NCBI GenBank assembly: GCA_046260155.1
Contig: JBJYXV010000063.1
Span: 1-64,000 of the forward strand
Source: PFL25 sp046260155
GTDB lineage: Bacteria; Chloroflexota; Anaerolineae; Anaerolineales; UBA4823
Length of the DNA stretch: 64,000 nt
Reading direction: 5' to 3'
Positions within the stretch are counted from its first letter, which is position 1. Every line of letters starts with the position of its first letter. The position numbers were made by a program, and so were the translations under genes. Below, one piece after another: positions 53,583-62,287 of the stretch. The notes below the pieces were generated by a model. That model saw only the letters and a program-made list of their open reading frames with translations. It did no database searches and was not told where the DNA came from.

Positions 53583-53625
53583 ATACGGCATATTTTTCCG
53601 TATTTCGTGGCGTTTTTTTGCGTAT
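53583..53625 (-). promoter_or_regulatory. ATACG repeats upstream of the repeat-protein gene
   Basis: Read on the - strand, AAATACGC-A(7) and AAATACGG-A(5) occur as direct repeats 22 bp apart (ATACG read leftward from 53625 and 53603), with an inverted copy CCGTATTT at 53588-53581. Direct repeats spaced at 11 or 22 bp are known for SARP-type regulators, and a SARP-like regulator gene lies upstream. The promoter itself was not clearly seen. Confidence 0.35.
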
Positions 53626-53916
53626 TTTCAAGATTAGAATTCTCCTAACGGAAGTCTTTATCATGAAAATATTAGTTCGATCTATTCCATGGGTTTATTT
53701 ATGAATATGTCCCGCAAAGGGGATGCTGAATCTTTTTATTCTGACTTAAACGCGCAAATCAATTTGTTTATAAGATGATCCGGGGTCAATCTATGGCTGC
53801 CAATTATTCAATTACTAATTGAGGTAATCTTTGGGCAATTAATTGATGCATACTTCCCCCAGGTGTAGGAATGGTAGCGGGACTGCTTTCCTAGGAAGGC
53901 ACCTGGAATATTTTAT
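53626..53916. other. intergenic region without evident gene
   Basis: About 290 bp between the regulator gene and the repeat-protein gene, outside the ATACG repeats. It is AT-rich with no reading frame of note and no clear terminator for the regulator transcript. Confidence 0.5.
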
Positions 53917-56900
53917 CTATGAAAGCTCTTCAAGCAGTTTTTTAGCCTTCACCAGGTCCGGCGTATCGAATCCTTCGGAAAACCAATAATAAATTTCGGA
54001 TAAAACATCCCTGGCTTCCCGATTCTTCCCCTGATTCCCCCAGAGGCTTGCTAAATCTACAGTTGATCTGATCTCCCAGGATTTAGCCTGTTGCGTTCTT
54101 GCGATCTCAATCGATTTTTGGAGGCATTCTTCTGCACATTCTACGTTATTTTGCGACAGCAATAACCCTGCTTTTAAGCGGTAAATTTCTGGTTCCCAGA
54201 GATGCTCACCTGTTGAAATTGATTGATTGATCGCTTTATCAATGGTGGTCAATCCTTTCTCCAGTAAGCCCGCGGATAACTCTGCTTCGGCTAAGGCGCG
54301 CAATGATCCGATCAATGATAATCGAGATGAAATTAATATATCTTCCTCGATACTTTCCTGGATTTTTTCAATGCCTTCTGCATATCTTCCTTGACTGGCT
54401 AAGGCTTCACCAAGAAAGGAGGTTGCCTGTCCAGACCATCCAGCAAAATTTCTGTTGAACGCAACTTCAGCCATTTGTTCTGCGTAATAATAAAGTTTCT
54501 GAGTGTCGTGTTGCATGGCTGAGAGAATACAGCCTCCATAACAGAGGGCGTCTACCAATGTAAAAGGGTGATCCAGGTTATGGGCTAATGATATTGCTTC
54601 CAGGCTTTTCTTGTTGGCTTGATCCGGATAACCGAGCACCCAGAGGCAGAGGGCATCATAGGCGAGAGCGCTTGTGCCAGCATCTGATCCGCGCAGAGTC
54701 ACAAGGATGCTGTGGTGTTGTAGCGGGTCATAATAATCAAGGACAAATTTTAGGTGTTCACGAGCGGTGATGAAATCAGCAAGGTAGAACCAAATAAAAC
54801 CAAGGTACCAATGTCCCAATATAATTTGGATGGGGTCGTTTATTTGTTCGGCCAATGCGAGAGATTCTTTTGCTATTTCCCTTGCTTGAGTAAATTGAGC
54901 GTGCACAAAATGCCCTACGGATAATTGGCCCAATACCTGGCACAGAATATGAATTTGCCCCAATTGCTCTCCCAGTTGACGAGCCCTAGTATAAGCAGAT
55001 TGAAAATTTTCCCCATATCCTTCAGGTCCAATCCATGCCTGGCCAAGTGCTAATTGTATTGAAAGTTCTTTTTCAGCCCGCTCTTTTGTCCCCGGTTGAG
55101 TCATGAGCAAATCTAAGGCTTTCGACAGATGGTTGATTGCTTCCTGGTAAGCGGACATCAGGATAGCCCTTAAGCCAACCTGGTAAAGGTAATCGATCTC
55201 CTTCGGTACTATCCTGGCCTCTCGAAAGTGGCGTACCAACTGGGGAGCGATAGAAAACTTGCCTTCTTTGTCTTTATATAAATCTTCGAGTGCTCTCCCC
55301 ACATTCTCATGCAGGTGAACCCTTTCAATCTCATCCATACTGGAGTACAGGTATTTCTGAAAAAGATTATGTTGAAACCGGTATGAAGACAGCAGCTGGC
55401 CGTTCCTGCGCTGAATACTGTCTGCTTTTATCAGGCGGTGTTTTTTTTCCAACTCTGTACTTAAGCAGCTCAACATTTCTCGGGGATCGATTTCAAGTAT
55501 TTGAGCAAGGATTTCAGCGGTGAAAACTTCACCTTCCACCGATGCGACTCGCAGAACCTCCTTCATGGGTTGCTTAAGACGTCCAATTCTTTCTGCGATC
55601 ACCGCTTCAATGCGGCCAGGTATTTTTTCCCAATTAAGTTCTGGTCCCTCGACCCAATTACCATTCTGATCCTTGATTAAATCCCCCCGATCCTGCAAGC
55701 CTCGCAGTAGTTCGACTGTGAAGAGTGGGTGACCTGCGGTTTGCTTGAAGAGCATTTCACGAAATGATGGTCCGAGTAAATTTGGTTCGCAGTCCAAAAC
55801 TGCTTCAATAAATTTTTGACTGCGAATCTTGTCAAGGTTGATTGTGCTCTCGCCATATTGCCGCTTGAGCTCGTTGATTACAGATTCCAGTGGATTTCGC
55901 TCTCCACCCCAATCCAATGCGACTTCCTCAGGACGGTAAGCGCCAATCAACAGGATTCTATAACCTGGAATTTCACGTCCGACATGAAACAATAAATCAA
56001 TCGATCCAGGATCTGCCCATTGCAAGTCATCAATAATTAAAACTAATGTCCTCTCCTTGATTAACTCTTGTAAAACTCTTGTATATTGAACGAATAAATT
56101 CCATGACTGTGGGCCGCCGGGTTCGATTGGGACGGTTGACCTGTGCTTGATCAGATCTCCCAATTTTTCCAATTGCGCTTCGCTCATTTGAGAGCTATTG
56201 GAGACACGATTAAGAAGAGCCATGCCTGATATATATGTACCGATCAGATCGGGTCCGAAATCCAAGATCGCTTGGATAGTGGTAGGAACCGTATTCCACA
56301 GGTTACGGGCATGTTCGGTCGAGATTGCACCCGCAACCCAACGAGATTCAACATCACCGGTGAGCAGCTCTAAGATCTCGCGGTAAGGTAAGTAAGGATC
56401 ACCAATCCCTGAATGTGCGTTGCAATTTCCTTTTGCTATGATCACATCCTGGAAAGACTCTTGGATATGTTGGGAGAATTCCTGGAGTAAGGATGTTTTT
56501 CCACTGCCAGCTTCGCCAATGATAAAAACCACCCGTCCTTGACCATTGTTTACCTGTTGGAAGTAGTTCTCCAGTTGGGCCAGTTCGCTTTCTCGGGCAA
56601 CAAATCGTGATTTTTCCACCTCAGGGGGCACATCACAAAGGAACCCAGGAGGGTTCATTGATGGTGCAGGTGGATCAGAGATTAAATCGGAGTTTTTGCT
56701 CTGTCCTTGACGCAGCTGCTCATAAAGCTGTTTGGTTTCCAGGGATGGTTCCAGGGCCAGGTCCTGATCCAGGGCATCTTCGCAGCGCATGTAAGTGGTA
56801 GCAACCATGCTCTGATCACCTAAACCGGCGTAAGCACGCATTAAAGCGCGGTATGCCGGCTCAGGTGAAAATCCAAACAAGATCCACTTCTCGCTCCAAT

Positions 56901-57417
56901 TTATGACTTCATTCCAATTGCAGTTTTTAACCAGGCATTCAAGAAGCAAGTTCATCTTCTGGTGATATGCGGCTTGGACTTTGTCGCGCTCTAAAACGAT
57001 CCAATCGTCATAGAAACCCGGTAACAGTTCACCCTGGTACTGGTTAACGATTCTCATTAACACTTCGTCTGAAGATGGTTCCGCAGGATTCACCAAAAGA
57101 TTCACATCCAGCCAATAATCAGCATCCATCTTGAAACAAACACTGATATCATTAATCTGGAGATAATCTTTCCAATTGAGAGAACCACTTGAGAACGATT
57201 TTCGGATGCGCCATAGAGCTTGCCGCAGGTAGCTGCGCGCATTAGACTCTACTGTTTCCGGCCAGAGCAGGCTGGCTAATTTTTCCCGCCTGTGAGCCAC
57301 ACCTGCATAAAGCACCAAATATGCCAACAAAGATTGGGCAGGTCTGGAAGGCAGTTCAATAGGATGGTCGTCAGCTTGGAGGTTGAACTGCCCAAGAAGG
57401 TAGATTTTAAGGGACAT
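53917..57417 (-). CDS. SARP-type regulator with BTAD, AAA ATPase and TPR-like domains
   Basis: A 1166-residue multidomain activator. Residues about 1-95 form a winged-helix DNA-binding region of the OmpR/SARP type (RREKLASLLWPE and ARSYLRQALWRIRK). Residues about 97-240 are a bacterial transcriptional activator domain. A STAND-like ATPase follows, with Walker A GEAGSGKTSL (301-310) and Walker B LVLIIDDLQWADPGS near residue 475. Residues about 730-1166 are helical TPR-like repeats. The ATG at 57417 has AGGA upstream; a GTG two codons earlier is also open. The ligand and targets are unknown; the adjacent repeat-protein gene is a candidate. Confidence 0.9.
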   Translation of the reverse strand: MSLKIYLLGQFNLQADDHPIELPSRPAQSLLAYLVLYAGVAHRREKLASLLWPETVESNARSYLRQALWRIRKSFSSGSLNWKDYLQINDISVCFKMDADYWLDVNLLVNPAEPSSDEVLMRIVNQYQGELLPGFYDDWIVLERDKVQAAYHQKMNLLLECLVKNCNWNEVINWSEKWILFGFSPEPAYRALMRAYAGLGDQSMVATTYMRCEDALDQDLALEPSLETKQLYEQLRQGQSKNSDLISDPPAPSMNPPGFLCDVPPEVEKSRFVARESELAQLENYFQQVNNGQGRVVFIIGEAGSGKTSLLQEFSQHIQESFQDVIIAKGNCNAHSGIGDPYLPYREILELLTGDVESRWVAGAISTEHARNLWNTVPTTIQAILDFGPDLIGTYISGMALLNRVSNSSQMSEAQLEKLGDLIKHRSTVPIEPGGPQSWNLFVQYTRVLQELIKERTLVLIIDDLQWADPGSIDLLFHVGREIPGYRILLIGAYRPEEVALDWGGERNPLESVINELKRQYGESTINLDKIRSQKFIEAVLDCEPNLLGPSFREMLFKQTAGHPLFTVELLRGLQDRGDLIKDQNGNWVEGPELNWEKIPGRIEAVIAERIGRLKQPMKEVLRVASVEGEVFTAEILAQILEIDPREMLSCLSTELEKKHRLIKADSIQRRNGQLLSSYRFQHNLFQKYLYSSMDEIERVHLHENVGRALEDLYKDKEGKFSIAPQLVRHFREARIVPKEIDYLYQVGLRAILMSAYQEAINHLSKALDLLMTQPGTKERAEKELSIQLALGQAWIGPEGYGENFQSAYTRARQLGEQLGQIHILCQVLGQLSVGHFVHAQFTQAREIAKESLALAEQINDPIQIILGHWYLGFIWFYLADFITAREHLKFVLDYYDPLQHHSILVTLRGSDAGTSALAYDALCLWVLGYPDQANKKSLEAISLAHNLDHPFTLVDALCYGGCILSAMQHDTQKLYYYAEQMAEVAFNRNFAGWSGQATSFLGEALASQGRYAEGIEKIQESIEEDILISSRLSLIGSLRALAEAELSAGLLEKGLTTIDKAINQSISTGEHLWEPEIYRLKAGLLLSQNNVECAEECLQKSIEIARTQQAKSWEIRSTVDLASLWGNQGKNREARDVLSEIYYWFSEGFDTPDLVKAKKLLEELS

Positions 57418-57488
57418 ACCCACTTTCCTATAAGGATGAGACAGGATGTTTGGGTTATCTTATTTACTTGGGAAGTATAATTTTCTTA

Positions 57489-57497
57489 ATTATAGCA
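57489..57497 (-). promoter_or_regulatory. extended -10 promoter of the SARP-type regulator gene
   Basis: On the - strand TGC-TATAAT (57497-57489) is a perfect -10 box with the extended TG. No good -35 box was found. The start point would be about 65 nt upstream of the ATG. Confidence 0.5.
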
Positions 57498-57499
57498 AG

Positions 57500-57732
57500 A
57501 TTTTTCTAGATAGCGTGCGAATACAATTGGGAGGGAACCCTGATAAATACCATCTTGCGTATAACCAGCATCCGATTCCTCTTGGAATTATTATTTTTGC
57601 TGTTCAACCGCTTCAGCGGTTCGATTCGGAACGAGACCATGCCATGAGGCCAATATTTAACTGTGGCATTAGAACAAAAACCAGGTATAACTCCTAGCCT
57701 TTATTCATTTTTCAGAAGACACAAGCGAATTT
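57500..57732. other. intergenic region between UbiA and regulator genes
   Basis: About 230 bp (315 bp in total between the two genes) with no likely gene. It contains a perfect small hairpin, AACCGC-TTCA-GCGGTT (57606-57621), without a U-tract. No terminator is obvious for the upstream UbiA gene. Confidence 0.5.
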
Positions 57733-58740
57733 CTAAAAATAATTTACCATAACATACACAGCCAGGACATTCAGCATCAATCCAAGTAAGAAAAACAGAC
57801 CGAATCGGCGGTTGTGTACGAAAGCAGCTGCTACGAAGTAATTTGGCCAAACATCCGGATAGTTTTCTGGTTTTTCTTCAGGCTTGGGGCTAAGAAATAT
57901 TGGGATGATCTGTAATAGGACTGGAATAGAAAAGAACACTATCAGCAGAAGCAGGGTGAAGAAACCGGTAACCACAAGGTAAACCACCAATAAGTACTGC
58001 AGGAATACCATAATCAGTGCAAGGTAGCGGGATACCTTCTCGCCCAAAATTACAGGTAGGGTATGGATTCTTTTCTCCTTATCCATCTCATATTTGTCGA
58101 TATGCTTCCCAAATATCACACCTGTGACACCTAAAGCGTATGGCAAACTGGCAAGAATCACGTTCCATTCCCAATTTCCAGTGATAACGTAATAGCCACC
58201 ACCTATCATAAGTGGTCCCCAGACAATGAGAACAGCCAGCTCACCCAGTCCAATGTACTTTAGCGGCCAGGTGTAGAAGAGTACAAAGAACACTCCTAGC
58301 GCCAGTAATATCCAGGTAATCCCACCTTGGAGGAGTATTAAAGCAATTCCAGCCGCGAGCGCAATCAGCCCAGAGACAGCTGCATAGGTCAGCAGCTGGC
58401 GGGTAGTCATCAGATTATGAACGAGCACCTGGGGCCCATATTGGGAACGGTAATAATTATCTTGGTCAACGCCCCTATTAAAATCAGTGTAATCATTCAG
58501 CAAATTGTTCGTGGCATGGGCCATCACCAGGCCGACCGCGAGGAGACACCATCTACCAAGATGAAAAGCGCCATCTTGAATGGCAAGAATGCCAGCGATC
58601 GCGGCTGATAAAAAGGTCATGATCAGTACAGCCGCGCGCGTGGAAATCAACCATTTCGAGATTACGTCCAATGATTGCCATTCTTCTGGGCTGATCCTGG
58701 GTATTACCTGCAGGGCTTTACGCCACATTGTCACATTCAT
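57733..58740 (-). CDS. UbiA-family prenyltransferase
   Basis: A 335-residue polytopic membrane enzyme that joins a polyprenyl chain to an acceptor. The first Asp-rich motif is NNLLNDYTDFNRGVDQD near residues 97-113, and the second is GKHIDKYEMDKEKR near residue 215-228. The first motif is closest to MenA-type members, but the acceptor (naphthoate, other ring or lipid) cannot be determined. AGGAG lies 7 nt before the ATG. It may be the last gene of the transcript that includes the sugar operon, 86 nt upstream. Confidence 0.85.
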   Translation of the reverse strand: MNVTMWRKALQVIPRISPEEWQSLDVISKWLISTRAAVLIMTFLSAAIAGILAIQDGAFHLGRWCLLAVGLVMAHATNNLLNDYTDFNRGVDQDNYYRSQYGPQVLVHNLMTTRQLLTYAAVSGLIALAAGIALILLQGGITWILLALGVFFVLFYTWPLKYIGLGELAVLIVWGPLMIGGGYYVITGNWEWNVILASLPYALGVTGVIFGKHIDKYEMDKEKRIHTLPVILGEKVSRYLALIMVFLQYLLVVYLVVTGFFTLLLLIVFFSIPVLLQIIPIFLSPKPEEKPENYPDVWPNYFVAAAFVHNRRFGLFFLLGLMLNVLAVYVMVNYF

Positions 58741-58826
58741 TCTACTTCTCCTGCTGATGAGGCATTTTCAATGGAATTAGAATAATCTACTAATTTGCTG
58801 TTGAAAAAACATCATCCAGATAATTC

Positions 58827-60014
58827 TTACATATTCCTGATCACGATATCAATTGACTCGCAAACGTAATCGACCTGGTCCTCAGTCATAACGCTTGAGA
58901 AAGGAAGTGCTAAACTGCGCTGCCCAAGGTCCTCAGTATTCGGGAAATCACCCTTTTGATAACCAAAGCGGGAAACCATATAGGGTTGTAAATGGATGGG
59001 GAGAAAATATGGCCGTGCAGGAATCCCCCGCTTGATTAATTCAGCAGCTACTCGATCTCGATCGACGTTCTTTGAAAATCTTGCGACATAGACAAACCAG
59101 CTCATCCTGGTCGTGGTCGGAGTTATCGTAGGAACCTGTACATCAGGAATAGATGACAATCTATCAGCATACCAGGATGCTACTCTTGCTCTTTTCCCTA
59201 TCATTCCATCCAAGCGTGTGACTTGAACTTCACCCAGAGCTGCGCTCATTTCATCCAGCCGGTAATTGTAACCCAGGTAGGTGTGCTGCAGCCATGTATC
59301 CCCCGGTGCCCGACCTTGATTCCTCAAGGAACGCATCAAGTCCGCAGCTTCATCATCATCTGTGACGATGACAGCCCCTTCACCGGTTGTCATTTGTTTG
59401 TTGGGATAAAAAGCAAAAACTCCATAATCCCCAATTGTCCCGGCTTTACGACCTTTATATTCTGCTCCCAGTGCTTCACAAGAATCTTCAATCACCTTCA
59501 AATCATATTCTTCCGCGGTCGCGGAGATTGGGTCGAAATCTGCTGGTTGGCCAAATACATCAACGGGAAGCAAGGCTTTCAGGTCCTGAGGTATTCCAGA
59601 CGTGATCCTTGGAAGAAATTTCTCTCTCGCAGCTGCGGAAGAGGTAAGAGCTCTAGCCGCTTCAGCCACAAGGGTGGCATCAATGTTCCCTGTTTCGGGA
59701 TCAACATCTACAAATATTGGAATGGCTTGCTCAAAGAGAATCACATTGCTTGAAGCGACAAATGAGAATGGGGTTGTAATTACCAGATCATTTGGTTCAA
59801 TGCCTGCTGCACGGATGCATAAATGGAGACCTGAAGTACCGGAACTCACTCCGATAGCATTCTTGCAGCCAGTATATTCACAAAAAGCATTTTCAAAACC
59901 CTCAATTCTGGAACCCATACTAAGGGATGGGGTCATTAATACCCTGGCAACAGCATCTCTTTCAGCATCTGTGATATCAGGTGAAGACATTGGAATCTGG
60001 TGCATGGAATTCAC
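58827..60014 (-). CDS. DegT/DnrJ/EryC1-family sugar aminotransferase (PglE-like)
   Basis: A 395-residue PLP enzyme that aminates a nucleotide keto-sugar, most often UDP-4-keto sugars. GVSSGTSGLHLCIRAAGI, the PIFVDVDPETGNID block, EDSCEALGAEYKGRKAG and the PLP-lysine segment YPNKQMTTGEGA (Lys near 206) are all family marks. A GTG start at 60014 has GGAG 6 nt upstream; ATG at 60005 is the alternative. It is the last gene of the operon with the E1 genes and acyltransferase, matching PglE, which supplies the amino sugar acylated by PglD. Confidence 0.9.
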   Translation of the reverse strand: MNSMHQIPMSSPDITDAERDAVARVLMTPSLSMGSRIEGFENAFCEYTGCKNAIGVSSGTSGLHLCIRAAGIEPNDLVITTPFSFVASSNVILFEQAIPIFVDVDPETGNIDATLVAEAARALTSSAAAREKFLPRITSGIPQDLKALLPVDVFGQPADFDPISATAEEYDLKVIEDSCEALGAEYKGRKAGTIGDYGVFAFYPNKQMTTGEGAVIVTDDDEAADLMRSLRNQGRAPGDTWLQHTYLGYNYRLDEMSAALGEVQVTRLDGMIGKRARVASWYADRLSSIPDVQVPTITPTTTRMSWFVYVARFSKNVDRDRVAAELIKRGIPARPYFLPIHLQPYMVSRFGYQKGDFPNTEDLGQRSLALPFSSVMTEDQVDYVCESIDIVIRNM

Positions 60015-60050
60015 AAATTTCTCCAAGAACAGCTAACTTTTTTTCGTTTC

Positions 60051-61166
60051 TTATTCAGGCCAGATTGTCCCGGCTTTCACCAGACTGTTGTCGGGGACAT
60101 CTGCTTTAATGGTGGCACTATTTCCGATGCGGACATTTTTCCCTATGGTGACCTCAAGATTTATGGTTACACCCATACCGATCAGTGTTTCTTTACCAAT
60201 TGTTACACCACCAGCTAATAAAACACCCGGTGACAGGTTTACGAAATCACCCAATGTGCAATCGTGTGAAACGACTGCTCCAGTGTTAATGATTACCCCA
60301 AAACCAATTTGTGACTCACTGCCGATATATGCTTGAGAGAAAACCTGGACACCTGGATCAATTTCTGCGCTCATCTCAATAACTGCTGACGGATGGATTA
60401 CTACCGGGCATGTGAATTGATTTTCCGCTATAAGATGGAACACCTTCACCCGGCTTCTGATATCTCCAATTCCTCCGACAGCATTCACGGCTTGTCTAAT
60501 GCCTTGATCAAAAAGGTCATGGAATACCTCGCTGCCTCCCAGGATGGGTATGCCCAATATCTTGTCACCAGGTTTCAATCCATCGTCTACAACTCCATGG
60601 ATGTGATAGATGGATTGCGTACGGATTAGTTCAATCAATGATTTCCCGTGCCCGCCTCCTCCATAAACGACCAGCTCCCGTGGATTTATAGCCGTATCTA
60701 ATGTATTCATACTCACCGATGCTCCGGACACATCAAGGATCATTTTTTCTGTTACCAGGGGTCCAATTGGAAGTAATGTTAAATCGAGGTTCTTTTCTCT
60801 GGCAAGCTTCAACGCCGGTTGAGAGATCCTCAATCCGGCAGGGATATGAGAATTCAATTCTTCTGAGGTGCTGGCTTTTGAAAAGGATTCCGAACCGGCC
60901 AATCCAGGCTGCCAATTTTGGGTATTTGCAAGAAAACAAATTATTGAACCTGCTTGTATGAAGTCGTTTTCCGACACCTGCAATGCAGCGATGTATCCGT
61001 CAAGCTCGGCAATGACTTCGGCGGTTGATTTCGTGGTCTCGAGTATACACAAAACCGAATCCTTCGAAACATATTGACCCTCCTGTACCAAAAGGGAAAC
61101 GACTCTTGCTCCTGGTTCGTTCGGGTTCAATAGAGGTGCTGTAACCTGATATGCGTCCTGGTTCAT
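60051..61166 (-). CDS. lipoyl domain - E1/E3-binding domain - PglD/NeuD-like sugar acyltransferase fusion
   Basis: A 371-residue fusion that joins the arm of an E2 protein to a sugar acyltransferase. Residues 1 to about 80 form a lipoyl (or biotinyl) domain with the modified-lysine motif ETTKS (Lys46). Residues about 111-146 match a peripheral subunit-binding domain (ISQPALKLAREKNLDLTLLP and so on). Residues about 163-245 are a PglD_N Rossmann-like region (VVYGGGGHGKSLIEL), and about 255-371 a left-handed beta-helix with His301 in VVSHDCTLGDFV, where PglD has its catalytic base. The E2 catalytic core is absent. Gaps to neighbours are 36 nt on each side. Confidence 0.88.
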   Translation of the reverse strand: MNQDAYQVTAPLLNPNEPGARVVSLLVQEGQYVSKDSVLCILETTKSTAEVIAELDGYIAALQVSENDFIQAGSIICFLANTQNWQPGLAGSESFSKASTSEELNSHIPAGLRISQPALKLAREKNLDLTLLPIGPLVTEKMILDVSGASVSMNTLDTAINPRELVVYGGGGHGKSLIELIRTQSIYHIHGVVDDGLKPGDKILGIPILGGSEVFHDLFDQGIRQAVNAVGGIGDIRSRVKVFHLIAENQFTCPVVIHPSAVIEMSAEIDPGVQVFSQAYIGSESQIGFGVIINTGAVVSHDCTLGDFVNLSPGVLLAGGVTIGKETLIGMGVTINLEVTIGKNVRIGNSATIKADVPDNSLVKAGTIWPE

Positions 61167-61202
61167 AATTCAGCTCAAGTAAATATGCAAAAATGCGCTT
61201 AT

Positions 61203-62237
61203 TTATACCATCTTTTTTACGGCGTTCATAATGTCGTCTACACCAGGCAGGAAATCATTTTCTAACGGTTTAGACACTGGAATGGGAGCATCCAGGCTGG
61301 CGACTCTACCAGCTTGTTGAAGATAATCACTAATTTCTTCGATGCAGCTTGCCAGGAGCTCGGCACCCCAACCAGAGGTTCGTGTCCCTTCTTCAACTAC
61401 GATTAATCGCTGGGATTTTTGCAATGAATCGATGATGGGTTGAAGGTTCACAGGCAGTAATTGGGAAAAAACAATCAAATCAATGAATATTTCGTTTTCA
61501 TATGCCAAGCGTAATGCTGCCTGACGGCAAAGATCTGCCATGTACCCATAAGTGGCGATGGTTACACTCGCAGGCGGTGCATCCCTGAGCGCCAATTTTA
61601 TAGCTGGTGACCCTGTTTTGATCTTCCAATTGGAAGTTTCGTCGGAAATATTATCGATTTTGGTTAAATTAAATTCTTTTAGATGCTCATCCCTCATTAT
61701 TCGTTGAGAATATTGGACCTTATTCTCAACGAATAAGACGGGATCTTCCAAGTCAAATATTGCGTGAAGTAATAAATCTCCAGGGTCTATAAATATGTTC
61801 GGTGACAGAATGCTGATTCCAGGCGTACCCAAAAATATTTTTTCGAGTGTTTGGCTGTGAGTAGGACCATACCCCCTGCGCCCCCCCATTGGTGTGCGGA
61901 TCACGATTGGTACCCGCACCTGGTCATTGTACATATACCGGAATTTAGCAGCATGATTAATCACCTGATCCGCGATTAATGTTGTGAAATCTCCAAACAT
62001 AATCTCGGCAATGGGGTGTAACCCGCGCAAAGCCATGCCTGTGGCCAGACCGATGATACCGGATTCCGAAACAGGTGTGGTAAATACCCGTCCTGGATAG
62101 GAAGTTGATAGGCCCTGTGAGACTTTGAATGCTCCTCCATATGGATCGAGAATATCCTCGCCTAGGATAAAAACGGTTTCATCTTCCTGCAACGCTCGAT
62201 GTAAAGCCTGATTGAGTGATTCGAGTACTGTGGTCAT
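61203..62237 (-). CDS. 2-oxoacid dehydrogenase E1 component, beta subunit
   Basis: A 344-residue E1 beta subunit of the pyruvate/branched-chain oxoacid/acetoin dehydrogenase type. ThDP-site motifs are VFILGEDILDPYGGAFKVS near the N-terminus, VSESGIIGLATGMAL with catalytic Glu58, and IAEIMFGDFTTLIADQ. RTPMGGRRGYGPTHSQ is also conserved. The ribosome-binding site is weak. It is 50 nt from E1 alpha and 36 nt from the acyltransferase fusion. No E3 gene is nearby, so an oxidant for the lipoyl arm must come from elsewhere, if needed at all. Confidence 0.92.
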   Translation of the reverse strand: MTTVLESLNQALHRALQEDETVFILGEDILDPYGGAFKVSQGLSTSYPGRVFTTPVSESGIIGLATGMALRGLHPIAEIMFGDFTTLIADQVINHAAKFRYMYNDQVRVPIVIRTPMGGRRGYGPTHSQTLEKIFLGTPGISILSPNIFIDPGDLLLHAIFDLEDPVLFVENKVQYSQRIMRDEHLKEFNLTKIDNISDETSNWKIKTGSPAIKLALRDAPPASVTIATYGYMADLCRQAALRLAYENEIFIDLIVFSQLLPVNLQPIIDSLQKSQRLIVVEEGTRTSGWGAELLASCIEEISDYLQQAGRVASLDAPIPVSKPLENDFLPGVDDIMNAVKKMV

Positions 62238-62287
62238 AGCAGTAAATCAATATTCCAGTTTACTAGATCTATATGTTTTGGATAAGG

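Noticed and set aside
59223..59753. A 176-residue + strand frame
   Set aside because: It is antisense to the DegT-type aminotransferase, which has all family motifs; the frame encodes nothing recognisable.
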